Origin: Pocillopora verrucosa | Lineage: Eukaryota > Cnidaria > Anthozoa > Scleractinia > Pocilloporidae | Length of the DNA: 64,000 nt | Direction: 5' to 3' | Assembly: GCF_036669915.1 (NCBI RefSeq) | Contig: NC_089321.1 | Span: 2,793,316 to 2,857,315, forward strand | Shown: one piece after another, positions 1-16,595 of the stretch | How the letters are laid out: every line of letters starts with the position of its first letter | Position numbering within the stretch: the stretch's first letter is position 1 | Notes under the pieces: generated by a model | Database searches by the model: none | What the model was told of the DNA's origin: nothing | Seen by the model: only the letters and a program-made list of their open reading frames with translations | Made by a program: the position numbers and the translations under genes

Positions 1-392
1 ATGGGCAACTGAAAAATTTGACCATGGACGCCGTTATATTTAAATAAATCAGTGCACCTGCCTTCTACGCAAAACTACAACGCGCGGTCATTATACAAGG
101 GAAGCATGCCTGCCTGTGTAGCATGCAGTTTGTTTTAAGGAAAGGTACTACAGGAATGGGAAAGAGAGGAGAGAGACTGACAAGTCAGAGTAAGAGGCCA
201 GGTTACTGACTAAAAGTATGTAGTCGAATTTTTCTTAAATCTAAAAACAGTTTTTACAAGGTTTGGTTAGTCTGTGGATTCTCAATCTGCGGTAAATCAG
301 TTCCCGGCGGATTTATAAATTGTATGTTACAGATTGGGAGGGTGATATAAGAAGATTATCTTTGCTCTCGGTATCGACTGACTGGCAGTATT
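1..392. other. 5' flank or intron of the rolling-stone-like gene
   Basis: No supported coding segment. The first coding exon of the downstream gene is expected to the left, in this stretch or outside the window, because the exon opening near 393 has no ATG in frame and is preceded by splice-acceptor-like sequence. Confidence 0.4.
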
Positions 393-1178
393 TTGTCCCA
401 ACAGTGGCTACCCCTTCCTTTGTTCCTCATTTACCGCCTCATCGCCGCCTTCTACTTTCTGTCATGGTTGATCTACAGTGGCTTTAGCGATGGTAACTAC
501 TGGTTCATTTTCCTTAGTAACTGGGTCCTTACCTTTGTAACCGCTTACTTTCTGCTTGCCATGTTCATTACTACCCACTATTGCTGCGGATCTGGAGTCG
601 AAGATGACCCGGCTGGCTACGGACCTCGTCGTTTCAAGTCGGAAACCTACATCGTGGGATTGTCTTCCGAAGATGAAAACGAGACCGAAGACGAAGGGAC
701 ATCCTATGCCACTAAAGAAGATGATGAAGACGGGCTGAGCTGGCCACAGAAGGTATTGTGGGTACTTTTCGACATAGGAAGTGTTACTTCGCTGGTAGTC
801 ACCATTTTCTATTGGTCAACGCTGTACCCTGTAAAAGGTGGAGCAATCGATGGTTTGAACATAAACGAACATATTTTAGCTGCCGTTTTTATGCTGATAG
901 AAGTCGTATTTAGTAATATTCCCATCCGTCTCCTGCATTTTTTCTATCCTCATGCGTTTTCTTCGATCTACGTGCTTTTCAGCGTGATTTACTGGGGCGC
1001 TGGGGGAAAGAATAAGGAAGGCCTGAATTACATATACCAGATCATTGATTACGAAAAAGAACCAGGTCGTGCCATTTTTATGGTGTTCTTCTTGTTAATT
1101 GTAACGCAAACAATGGTGCATTTGTTCCTCTTCATATTGTTCAGATTTAGGGCGTGGCTTATATCTAAACTCCAATGA
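393..1178 (+). CDS. Rolling-stone-like multipass membrane protein, last exon (5' partial)
   Basis: An open frame of about 260 codons ends at TGA 1176-1178. The product has about six hydrophobic segments (roughly residues 8-28, 38-60, 120-142, 160-178, 188-204 and 228-255). The first two carry FLIYRL, FLSWLIYSG and LSNWVLTFVT, the pattern of the rolling stone (rost) / FAR-17a/AIG1-like family; fly rost is required for myoblast fusion. A strongly acidic, Glu/Asp-rich loop lies between segments 2 and 3. There is no in-frame ATG at the start, and acceptor-like AG dinucleotides sit at 387-388 and 403-404, so this is a 3' exon whose N-terminus lies upstream; 393 marks the open frame, not a translation start. 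A likely poly(A) signal AATAAA is at 1344-1349. Family assignment is from motif recall; the function in this animal is not known. Confidence 0.75.
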   Translation: MSQQWLPLPLFLIYRLIAAFYFLSWLIYSGFSDGNYWFIFLSNWVLTFVTAYFLLAMFITTHYCCGSGVEDDPAGYGPRRFKSETYIVGLSSEDENETEDEGTSYATKEDDEDGLSWPQKVLWVLFDIGSVTSLVVTIFYWSTLYPVKGGAIDGLNINEHILAAVFMLIEVVFSNIPIRLLHFFYPHAFSSIYVLFSVIYWGAGGKNKEGLNYIYQIIDYEKEPGRAIFMVFFLLIVTQTMVHLFLFILFRFRAWLISKLQ

Positions 1179-1508
1179 ACCCAAGTAAAGTATGGTTATC
1201 ATTGAACGTTAAGAGGACTTGCAAAACGTAAAGAACGTTGTTAAGCTCAGTGAGACGCAAAGTCTGCCATATGTTAAGTTGCTAAAAATACAACCACTTT
1301 TAAGAGAAGAACTGTCCAGAGAATAATCTCTCGAGAACTGTATAATAAACTCATAAGTCTCTCACCCGAGGAAAATTGATCAAGAAAATGTTGGTCGCAT
1401 TATTTTCCCTTGAATGAATTCATAAATTCTGCCAAAAGTGGGACGATAAAGTATCTTGCTTACTAGCGGGTTCTCTAAGGTGATATAAAGTTGTTCTTAA
1501 TCCTTTAA

Positions 1509-1706
1509 ATCCTAAGAGTGATTAGCATCTAATTTCTCCCTACAATATCACCCCTGAATCACACATCAAGGTCATGAGAGTAAAGGAAATGATCACCAGG
1601 GAAGGATCCTTCTGATTGGCAAACAAATTCTCTCTGTCAGCACCTTAGGAATGTATAAAGAACAGTGTGGAGAATATGCATTCTGATGTTGGGGCGTTAA
1701 AGGTTA
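1509..1706 (+). repeat. Dispersed short repeat, copy 1 (family C)
   Basis: Shares extended similarity with 21138-21312 read on the opposite strand: the blocks aaatgatcacc, agcaccttag, ggagaatatgcattctgatg and gcgttaaagg occur in the same order. Probably a miniature inverted-repeat element; no coding capacity. Confidence 0.6.
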
Positions 1707-1950
1707 AGTTAGTGTGCTGTTCCCTTACAAGCACTGCAATAGCTCCCCTGTATCACGGGTCTTAATCAATTTCTGCCGAAAAAAAATTAACCTTGCATGC
1801 AAAATCAGTAAGTGGATTAAATAGGAAATATTTGTTAACTTGTTTTTTCAAACGTTGTCAAGCTTTTTATCGCTTTTTTTAGTCAATTAAACATGCATTT
1901 TATTCCGAGTAAGAAATTTTCGTAAGCATTTTTTCGCTGTAACACTTTAA

Positions 1951-2170
1951 CTCCCAAGATCTTATTAGTAATTCTCCTTACCGTCTGCCATACAGTTAAT
2001 GTGATACTTGTTTGGAGAATTTGGTATTGGATCAACTTATAATCCCCTCATTGAGGGGATTATAAGTTGATAGTTATTTTTCTATATTCTCATCACTTGT
2101 GTGGTTGATATTGTATTGATATTGTAAGGAGAAATTCTGTCTTGGTCACTCATGGGAGCTGAAGGGTTAA
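1951..2170 (+). repeat. Miniature inverted-repeat element with perfect hairpin (family A, copy 1)
   Basis: Begins near aactcccaagatc and ends near ggtcactcatggg, matching the outer parts of a second copy at 24528-24935. Its centre is a perfect inverted repeat: 20-base arms at 2031-2050 and 2052-2071 separated by one base. Non-coding; probably non-autonomous. Confidence 0.7.
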
Positions 2171-3659
2171 ATATGACACTCTATTTAGTGATAAGAGTAG
2201 CATTTTAGCTAAACGCTGTTTGTCTACGTTTTCATGCGCTTTTAATTAAGGGAAAAAAAGTTAGAAAAAAGTAGCTCAGTAAACGTGGGTTTTAAGATAG
2301 TTGGGATATGGAAGACCCAAAAGCCAGTTGTTGGAAAAAAAATGCATTTATAGTTAGCCAGTTTTCCTTGTTTATGACGAAAGGCCTCATTTTTAAACAA
2401 AAAATTGGCTAAAAAAAAAGTACAATGCAATGTATCTATCTCAATTTCATTAAAGCATTTATAAACTTCTCACGTGATATTATGTAACTGCGATGGTTAC
2501 TGATCTGTCTCTGAACAGTTTCGATTATTTTGGCTGTAGTGGGGAAACAGGAAAAACTATCCTCCGATTTTCTTAAAAAGTTCACCGATTCTGGACCTAT
2601 TAAGTGCCAATGTGCTATGTATGATTAAATCTCTGCGGGGCGGTTGCTAATTTTTTAACACGGCAATTAAAGTTCAAACAACAAAATCAATTATTGCATA
2701 TTTTGGTGACGTTTACATTTTCAGCTTCAGTGAAAAGAGTCTGAGATAAATAAAATGTAAGTGAGTTTCAAAAAACGCTATCTTATGAGCATCATGAAAA
2801 AGAGCTATAGCGCTTTCAACCTGTTTCTTAGGAGAAATAAATCAGCTTGAATGGAAGACTACACAACGTTAAGTAGTTACTTCTAACTAAAATCATTCTC
2901 TTTCCACCAAAATTCCGATTCCCAGACCAACCTATTCGAGTATATGAGCAATCATCAATCCTCAAGCAATACACCGAGTCAATTAAGTCTTCTTTGCAAA
3001 ACGTTTAAGTCGCCTGAATTACAGCAAGCTGAGGTGAATTTGATCGTGATCACTTCTAGACATTTACCATACCTTGATAGCGTTTCGCTGATTTTTTCCA
3101 CGACATTTCCATCGGTCACCCCAAAGAAGATGACTACAACCTTATTTCGATAGTTCAGCGGATTACTGAACATTTTGAAGTATCATATTCCTCTCAATGG
3201 GACCATTTTTTAGAAAATCATGCAGGGTTGTGCGTAAACAAACAATCTGAAGAGCATAATCTGCAAACTGTCAGCGGTAGTACTGCATGTAAAAAAAACT
3301 GGTGCCACAGTGAAGATTTGCAACTCTGTTCTGCACGAAGGAGGTATTAATATTTCTCGAGATTGTTCGATTCATCTGAAAATTTATGGACTCAAAAAAT
3401 CAAGGGTTGGACTCATATTCTATAGAGCAGGTGAGTGAAATCAAAGTTTTATTCCTAAGTCTTTTACACAATAAAATGAATCATGATCGTGACGATGAGT
3501 GTAGGTCTCTAATTGAGATTTATCGTTTTAGATAATAATAAGTGTTCTTAAGGCTTTAAAGCTTTTCCTTCAGATTAGAGCATGCATATCAAGGCGTATA
3601 GATTTAAATTTTTTTGCTGCTGACCGCAATCGCTTGGGAATTTACTAGAAAGGCAGACG

Positions 3660-3965
3660 CTGAAGAATTGTCTAATAGTTCCCGAGCGCTTATTTAGATT
3701 TCGGCCAAAAGGAGGGGCGCTTTTTGGAAGGAGGGCGCTTGATCGAGAGAGGTGCTTATTAAGAAATTAGTGACCGTTTTAGTGAAGCTTAAAAATTTAT
3801 AAATAAAGTAGCAATAGAAACAGGTGTTTTCTTGTATCCTTGCTTCTTAACAAAGTGAGGGGGGAGGGGGGTATATTTTTCATATTATGGCCGAGGGGGT
3901 GAGCGATTATTCGAGGGAGGGCGCTTATCAGAGCGTGGGCGTTTATTCGAGGAAATACGGTGTTT
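3660..3965 (+). repeat. Dispersed 'aataagcgccc' repeat, copy 1
   Basis: Contains repeated GGAGGGCGCTTAT-type blocks and ends in cgaggaaatacggt. The same blocks appear inverted at 53115-53575, next to the Roco gene, and a degenerate trace lies near 34400-34490. A coding role is not supported. Confidence 0.55.
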
Positions 3966-5884
3966 GAGAGGACCGGGCCTACGCGGTGTTGTGCATGCCT
4001 GTTACCCAAAGTAACGTATGTTAAGATAGTCTGGTGCAATTCAGCCGATTTAAACATAAAAGTGACGATGAACGGTACGGCCAAACGATTCAGGATTGTT
4101 CAATTACTCAGGAAGGAAGGTCTGGGATCGGAATTGCGCAGAGCGCAACAGCACAAGTGGCCAAAAGTGTGACTAAATGAACTATCAATTCCTTTGTTTA
4201 TGTCAGCTGTCAGGGAAAATTGAATGCATAAAGGTAAGGAAGAGTGGTGTCTCTAAATATGCTGGAAGCTTTAGCGTGTTACGATTAATGAATTAACACC
4301 CCTTATCGTTGCTAAGGCGATAAGAGTGTTGCACCCCTTATAAAGAGAAATTTGTGCGTTCTCATAGGGTACCCACATTCCAGAAAAATTTTAATAGGGG
4401 TCGAACGTTTTCATTTCCCTGTTTGTTTGATTCTCGTACACCCAATTCTTAAAGCTATAACTTCTTCACCACTTTTTCGTGAAAGCTATAGTCAGCAAAA
4501 AAACAAAAGAAAGAAGCAAAATCTGATCAAGCTAAAAATAAAAGGGCCTTCGATGAGGTATTTCCATGAAATAAATGTTGGAATACGTGAATCAAAAATT
4601 CGCACTACAAGTTAATCTAACTGGACTAACGCAATTGTTTCTGTGTCCCATACGGCAGACAAATTTTCAAGATCTTTCTTCAATATTCAATTGGCTCTCC
4701 GGCCGAGATTATCCTCATCGGTAGCTCGTGTTTCTTTCCGATTGTTTGTCCATTTGCCATCTCTGACTGGGGCGAACGAAAAAAAAGAAATTCAAATATT
4801 TACGAGAAATAGGCAACTGTGACCACGTTTGTGTGAATCTAACACAAGTCGGCTTTGTGAAAGGGGTTTCACCCTCAAGTACAGCTTTTCACATCTCTAC
4901 GAGAAGTACTAATAACAATGGCCACAGTCTAGATTCTCCCGACTAAGACCGACGTCTTAATAATGCAAAGTTATTATGTTTATTTTGATGAAATCGAACT
5001 GCAAACATTACCAAAACAATTGGGAGCTCAGATTCAGTCAGAAAAAAATTCACGCAGCCTTATCATCTCTAAGTAGCATCCAGAAAATAAAGTCGGTTGT
5101 GCGAAGTTTGCCATGAGAAAATAAACACATTTCTTTTATAATTAAATAATTCCAAACTAAAAAATGTGTTATTTCCGGATAAGATGAATTCATTTTCACC
5201 CTCGTCAGTAAAATGAATGTTCATCACGCAAGAAATACTGATGAGCTTTCAAAATCATTTGACTCACTATTTTCCTAACAAGTGAAACGCAATTTTTCGA
5301 TTGTATTTTTTATTAAAAAAGAATGATTTCAGATTAAGCGAGAAGAATCATCTCGACAAAATATTTTTTTTCTTGGTTTGATTCATGGATTGATGTGAGG
5401 AAAAAGTCAACAACGTGCACGTGAATCTCTTTTATATCATGTTTTAGTCCTAGAAGATAATCTTTATACGCACAACAACTGGCTTCAATAGCATTCTGCG
5501 GAGAATTTCTAACTTTAGTTATTTAAACGGACATAACCTTCAAACAAATTAAAGAAAAGCTGAAAATGAATGAGTATACTTTTCAAGATTTGACTTGAAA
5601 AGAAATTATTTTAGTACAAAGCCAATGGCTTGAGAATCCACTGTGTTCTCTTCCTAAATTTATGATTAGCATGAGTGGTGAAGATTGTTAACAAAATATG
5701 TTTGAGTAACCACATAAGGCTGTTACAGAAGGGTAAAAGTGGGAATGAACGAAAAAATCGTTTTGAATAGCGAGATCGTTTAATTGATCCTCTGATCTTG
5801 CGTAAAAGGTAAGAATATTAAGTCTAGCTGTACACGGCTGTAATGTGTGCACTGTAAGAGAAAAGTTACTTAACCTTTCGCCAC

Positions 5885-6060
5885 CAGTGAATAAAGGGGG
5901 TAAGTTTCTAAAGAAACAGTGGTGCTGCGTCGGTGGGAGAGTGTAACATTCGCTCTGACGAGAAGCTAACGCTCGAAACGTCAGCTCTTAAACTCTTTAT
6001 AGTGGCCAATTCTCAGTTGATAATACTAAATTACTCTTTCCCCACCAGCTCTCGTGAAAA
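5885..6060 (+). repeat. Dispersed 'gctaacgctcgaaacgtcagc' repeat, copy 1
   Basis: Shows gaataaagggggtaagttt followed by cgctctgacgagaagctaacg, acgtcagct and aactctttatagtggccaa. The same modules are at 22515-22685 in the methyltransferase intron. The short open frame across it is repeat sequence, not a gene. Confidence 0.55.
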
Positions 6061-9000
6061 CTTGAGCCAGCGTTTCAGAAATTTATATGACATACTCAAT
6101 ACAATCCTTTTATGCTTTAAGGCTCGGCGTAAACTAACCAGAAAGAGAGTTTGAGCATAAGTATCTCTGAACACTAGAAAATTGAACAATGAAAGCATAT
6201 CGTCACTCTATAAAAATTTGACCTTGACTAAAAGTGTGATTGCGACAAGGAACCGGTTTGATTCTGCGCGCCGCTGTCTCGCAGCTACGTACAACTTTTG
6301 CCCTCCAACAATGGAATTTCCATCCACCAGTTTGTGTTTAAGCAAATTTATTAGATTGAGCCTTTTGAATTCACAATATCTATTTCGCCTTGAGAATGAA
6401 TCTAAACTTCCTTGAAAGTAGATATGAGGCGAGTTTTCTTGTAGTGAATAATTTTTTAAACTCAATTTGAGTTATTTTGATCCAGTCAAAGTTAAGCAAG
6501 GTTTGATCATATCAGCGGCAAAAACATCTGCAGAAAAACATAAATTTGTTTCACTTAAGTGACCGAAACACCTTTAACTACATCTTCCAATTCAATTCTG
6601 ATGAGGGAAAAAAAAGGAACTCAAACATTAAACTTGTTCCATTTGGACTGAGTGTTTCTGATCTTTTCATCTCATTGAGAGCTACATTGTCAGTAGTCTT
6701 AAATGAAAATGCTACAGACTCTCAATACCTCAAAACAAATAATTACTTTTAACTCTGGTTCAAAATATTCTAGGCTCGAATTGCCAGAGAGAAGAGACAA
6801 CGATCCACATGAAACGGCTAATCTCAGTTTTTCGATAACGAGGAGTTTGAGTGAGCCTGTACGATTCGAGAAAACAGAACCAATCTGCGTTCAATATTTT
6901 GATAGCTTGGTTCATTTTATCACACGAAGAGTTAGGAAAGTTTCTTTTCATTATTTGTGAATGTAAATCCCATTAGTGTTCATATCAGTTATGGTTCGAA
7001 GCTTACATGGATGAAAAAAGAAAGCTGGGAAGTGGGAAAAGTGGGAAGTGGTTTCAAGTAGCTCGCATATTGCTAAATGTAAATAGAGGGGAACTTGAAT
7101 CGGAAAGCGTTAAATTTGTAAAATCAATCGGAACTGATTTTTTTCATTGCTTCATGAAGCACGTATCTCATGAAACAACTCGGAAATGTTAAAGTGAGAT
7201 AGGACACATCGAAACCAATTTTTTGTTATCTGTATTTAATGTTGTGTTTTACGAAGGCATGCACGGACATAATATAGACTTCAAGCTATGACTTGTCATA
7301 ACAATACCAGCACTTTACATTTACAAACAAAGAGGCTTTGTGTATTTTAAGGATTGTTTACGATAAAACAATTTCATCAACTTTTTATCTGCGATATCGT
7401 ATCATTATCCACGATCTGCTTAGACGACAATGTTTTGTCGCGAGAAGCTTGGTTTTGTTTTAACTGTTTGCTGTTTAAAACTGTTACGTCAGAACAGCGA
7501 CTTCAAATTTGTTTGCAAAAGTCGTTACTGAGGTCAGTCAAACAGTTTACTTTCAAAATACTTGCTATAGCAATATTTTGCTCTTAGTTAGGTAAGATTC
7601 TAATGTTAACGGAATTTCTTCGGAGTGAAAGCGACCGATCTTCTGTCAAGACCATCAGCACAATGGAAGAGCCGCATCGATTTCACTTAAATTATCATAT
7701 CAAAGAAGAACGCGTCAGTAATATGGAGGTTCAATAAACTGCGTGATTAACAGAAAGCAGTAAATAACATAGGACTCGACTTATTAACCCTTCATTATCA
7801 TAACAGAGCCTTTAGAAAGTAATATAGTTTAGCAAGTTTCGGTAAACAAAGGTGCCCACAATCATAGGCTGATTAAAGAAAGAATTTTATGATCAAAGTG
7901 CCGAAAATACTTCCTTCGGGCTCCTCGGTGGCCGCCTTCCCTTCCATATCAACAAAGTAGCCTGACTTAACACAAAGACAGTATAAATGACACTCACCAA
8001 CTTGTTCTCTTCTGGCTCATAAATTATTTCGTCTCGCACGTTTTAATGGCTTTGGAGATTGAAGAGTTTTTATTAATCTTTTTCAATCTCGACTTGCTAT
8101 TGTTGCCCAAATTTACACCACAGTGTTAAAAACAAAGGTCAAATTAATTGAATATGCGCTTGAAAAAGCGCCGCAATGTGCCTGAGTGATGCCGCCTTGA
8201 AAAGAAGAGAAATGTAATCAAACCAGAAAACAATGTTAGCGGCAAACGAAGAGAGTGTTCTACTTCTCCTTGGAAGGAACTTTTTAATGCTTTTAATTTT
8301 ATACTGCATTGTTTTTTGCGTGTTACAATTTCGTCACTTTTGAGAAAAAAAACATCACAGCGAGTTACAAAAATTGTGGTATACATATAAAACACAGAGA
8401 CAATTTTCGTCCACACTTCTATGCTGTTGTGTCCTTGGAGTCGCATGAAAGTGTGAAAGGAGTCGCGAACTGAACTTTTTTTTCGCTCTCTCACGAGTAG
8501 TTAGCACAAACACGAAAGTACCATTGGAGAGTCCATGGTCCTTTGGAAAGCTTTTTATAGCAACAACACGCCCCTGTTTTCATTAGTAAGATGTTCCGAA
8601 GCGCCGTGGAAAATGAACTTCTCGTTTGGAAGTAATTTCTTTTCTCAAAGGCAGGCGTTAACTTTGCGAAATATGCCGCGCAATTTGATTGAATTCACCT
8701 GTTCTGTTCAAAACTTTTTCTGAAGTCAATTAACAAAATTAACATTCTGATGGTCCATAGCCGGAAATATATCGTTTTGAACTGGCCGGAGGTAAATAAG
8801 TTAATGTATATCTGCCAGATACCGGGAAAACCTGGAAGGGACGAAGATGTTTAATTAAGACGCTGATATTTGAATTTCCCGTCTTGGTTTATTTTATTTA
8901 AGCTACAGAGTTATCTTTACAAGTCTAATACAAGGGATATCAAACCAACATTGCCACTTGAATATCTCAGATATGTAAGCGATATCAGAACACACCGAAT

Positions 9001-10292
9001 TTGTTAAATAACAACTTTCACTTTGATGTGAAGTATGGCCCGCGTTTCTTAATTTTTCATGCATAAACATCAACTGCTTGTATACAAACGCTATTTACAA
9101 GACTATAGTTCTAATCATAACGAAGATTTCCTTCAAATAACGTTAATCATCTTTATCTTAATAAATATTTCTCTTGCTTGATTTTACCAACTATATTAAT
9201 CTTAATCAATAATTTTTCAGGTTTTATGTACATATTCATATTATCGCTTAAGCTATTTCCTCTTGGGTTGTTTTCGGATATCGAGACCAGGAAATATCGT
9301 GTTAATAATGAGCAAGTTGTGCTTTTGAGCTTAGGGATCTGTGTACTTTGATGTGAGCGATAATTCTTACAATACTGTAAAAAATCTCTGGATTAAATCC
9401 TAAAATATGATGATTCCCTTAAAAGCTATCAGCTGCACTTTCTTAAGCTGTTCGTTACGTTTTAAACCTTATTTCCCCGGATTTGTGACGGTCGGCTTTC
9501 AAGGGACGTAAAAAATGTAAGGAAAAAGAGTCATGTAAGTAGAAGTCGTACCTGGCCGGCGAAGGGGTTAGTTAAAAATGAGAGCTTTCCGTTATGCTCA
9601 GGATAATTTCATCAAAAATCTAAAAACTTACTTATCTGGCCACTTAGTTCCGAGTACTTAAGCAAAATTCTCTTTTCACTGAAATACACCGGCATAGATA
9701 GATACCCTAGTTCGGACTCCTTCAAAAAATTAAAAGAAATACAGGTAAATAAATAAATAAATTCAAAATCTTGATTGAAGCTCAATAGAAAAAAAAGAAT
9801 TAATAAACCCGGTTTCAGTTCGGATCATTTTCCCTAAAGTTGGGCTTGACTAAATAAAAATATTTCTTTTTGAAGTTGTATTTTTTAACGATATAGGAGG
9901 AACAGTTTGGGTAAATTACGACGTTGCCTAATTATATCTAAATCCAACTATAAAAAACGCCGGAGGAAATAATTTTCGGAAATGACATGTTTTTGAATTC
10001 ATATTCTAAATAACCTATCGTTGGAAGCATTATGCCAAAAACTTTGGCATGTCAGTCAAAAATCAAATAGTTGGTTTTTTCGTTACTCCTTTCAGTTCAG
10101 TGCTAGAAGTCTAAATGTCCTCTCATGATGATAAATTTTCTTTCAGAAGCGAGGAAACTTTGAAGAGGAGTTATCCTATTTTTGAAACAAACTGTCGTAG
10201 TTTTCCTTTTTAAGCCTTTCTTTTCGAATTATTTACATCTTTTCTGAAGTTAATGATTTTTGTTTAGGGAGGAAAAGAAGTCCTTACAGAGT

Positions 10293-13955
<3,663 letters not shown>

Positions 13956-16177
13956 AGCGTGTGTTGACTCGTTGTGCTTTTGCTCTCAATGACAGGACGT
14001 CCACGCAGCGAGAGGTACTAATAAAACATCACAAGAACAGATGATCGAACCGAAATGAAATTATTACTCCGTCGATCCAAGCAGCTTCCTAATTAGCCGT
14101 CAATGAATAAAAGTCACACCTCGTTCTGATATGTCAGAAAAGTAATTAACCATAGATATTTAAATCGAAGCGCATGGACCAATCAGGAAGCGCGCACTTC
14201 GAAAAGTAATTGAAATGCACAAGCAAGGAAATTTAGCAATAAACAGAGGCCGATCGAGCTTGACTCAGTGTAAAGAAACCGACCAATCACGATGCCGCTC
14301 AATAAACTCTTCTTTGCTTAGAGCATATTAATAATTATTGGACCGCTCTCAAAGTTAAACATACCGTACAGAGTGTGAAATAATAAGACAGCGAAAGTGA
14401 CTTTGCACTGGAATAGTTTAACCTCGAGGTCAAATCACTTAAGTTGGATCAGTTAATAAGCCTTGTCACAGACAAGGGCAGATTTATTTTGTGCGTGTCT
14501 GGTCTGTTTTGTTGAGAAAACGCGTTTAATGCGATTGTTGTTCTTTGTGGTGCCCCAGATAGCTCCATAATTTATTATCGGCTCCTGCAATAACCTTAAT
14601 TAAAGGCAATGCTTGAAGTACTTATATTATTAAACCTGACATTCTAACGCTATTTTAGTAACTATATGCCATTCCCTGGCCGAGTTGGTCGGCAATAAGA
14701 TACGCTGTCTTTTCATGATAAGCAAGTGTAAATTTATAAAATGACTTATATGACGCTTGAGTACCATCTCTAAGTAAAGGTTTGTGACCCCTATTCATGC
14801 AATTGTGTTTAACATACGCTGCCCTAATTTTCACTCATTTATAAATGTCAATAACTTTGCGAAGCGCTTGTCGACACTGTTCGCACGGACAATCTGTTTG
14901 GGAAACAATCACCTTCAGGTCGTTTAATATAAGGGGGCGAAAAAAGCTGTGATGCAAAGTGCACCGCCTCGAGGTTGCCAAATAATGGCGGCTTCTTCTC
15001 TGAAGCGGTAAATTACGATTCGTAATCCACAATAGATCACTTATATTGATCTCCGTTGGTTTTTGTTTATGGTAATTTTTAACACAATGTGTTTATCCGA
15101 CCGTCGTTTGACAATGAAGGACGATTTGGATGATTTTGAAAAAGGAAAAAAGCCGCCCACGGGAGAGAATACTGGTGCTTGATTGAAAATGAAAGCCCAG
15201 CAGACAACGAAAACAGGCCGTCTTATAGTAATTATCAGAGCCTTGAAAACCGCGAAAAGTGCATGTTTGGATACGCTAACACGCGTCCGCCTTAGTCTAA
15301 CCTTTGGAATAATTGAATTAAGATTACTCAACTATATATAAATATCGAAAGAGCAATGCTGAAGGTTATCGAGGACATTCGAGTTTTATCGTTTGTATTA
15401 CAAAGCATGTCTTACACTCTGCTGCCCTTCCGTTCGGATTAGCGTCGTAAAACCACAGATACATAGGGATTAGAAAAATCGTTTAGTTTAAGTTATGCAA
15501 ACAGCATTAGTGGTAAGAAAATCTGTAAGACGCTGGCCAACACGAGCGCCAGAAAAGGGCAACATATAGTTTAACGAAGGTGTTGTCTGAGATTCTGAAT
15601 CATTGATACGTATATGAGAGTTTGAATAATTCACTTTCTGAAATTAAGTGATTATGGAGGCTTTCATTTATATTCTACATATTGAAAATGGTGAAAGTTT
15701 GCCTTTCGTCGGAAACATCAAAGAAATAACTGGAATTGATTGCCTGGAAACAATTATCGAATTTAGCGTCAGGGTTTGCAATGAGTTCTCGTAGAAATTT
15801 TTTATTCCAATGAATAAAAGGAGTATCAATTTTTTTCATGATTACGTATCCAATTAGAAAAGTCCACATTAAAAGTTTTAAGATCTTTTAAATTGTATTC
15901 ACAGTTCGTGAAATTGCAAATCCCACCAAAAATTGATTGCTATTTTTTTCTGGCTGCTTTGCACCTAGCCACCAGAAAATATTCGTCTGATTGCAAGTTT
16001 GTTTGTAACATAAGACAACTTACTGCAACTAGTTAGCCCGCAGCTAATGTTTTCTTTTTTCTTTTGCGCTTAAACAAAAGGAAGATGGCCAGAAATGGCT
16101 AAGAAGTATAAAGAACACTCCGTAGCTCACGCTAGTTGTTTAATTTAAGATCTCTGATCTGAAGGTTTTTTTTATTA
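13956..16177. other. Upstream region of Brachyury
   Basis: No gene recognised. This side should hold the promoter and probably enhancers of the minus-strand Brachyury gene, but I could not identify a convincing TATA box or clustered factor sites by eye. Small minus-strand open frames at about 14.8-15.9 kb lack family features. Confidence 0.4.
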
Positions 16178-16595
16178 TCAGAATAGTTTATGAAAAGGGA
16201 AACTGAAATGATTTGGAAGGAGCAATCAGTAGTAAAAGCAATTTACTTCCTTATTTGCAGTTTTCTTTCACACTCGTTCCTCAACTTAAAAGAGAAGCAT
16301 ACGCATAACTGCGATGTATTGTTGAGTCAAATTCGTCATGCCTTAACACAATACTCATGTATCGTGAATACAGATTTAAAATCAATAATCTTTCTGTTCT
16401 TCCACCATCAGAATAGTTTATGAAAAGGGATACTGAAGTGATTTAGAAGGAACAATCTGTAGTAAAAGCAATTCACTTCCTTCTTTGCAGTTTTATTTTT
16501 CACATTCGTTCCTTGACTTTAAAAAGTAGCGTACGCATCATCTCGACGTATTGTTGAGTTAAACTCGTCATGCCTTAACACGATACGCAGGTCAC
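16178..16595 (+). repeat. Tandem duplication, 230-bp period, about 1.8 copies
   Basis: The block starting tcagaatagtttatgaaaag at 16178 recurs at 16408 with scattered substitutions, followed in both copies by acttcctt, tttgcagtttt, cgttcct, tattgttgag and tcgtcatgccttaacac. Non-coding. Confidence 0.8.

Larger units (their letters stand above)
1179..10292. other. Intergenic spacer with dispersed repeats
   Basis: About 9 kb without a convincing gene. Open frames are short, lack coding-like composition and have no splice context. It holds the repeat copies annotated separately at 1509-1706, 1951-2170, 3660-3965 and 5885-6060. From 6.1 to 10.3 kb I recognise nothing beyond AT-rich unique-looking DNA. 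Confidence 0.6.

Noticed and set aside
8144..8494. 116-codon minus-strand open frame
   Set aside because: Basic and Phe-rich without any motif; no partner exon, no promoter or poly(A) context.
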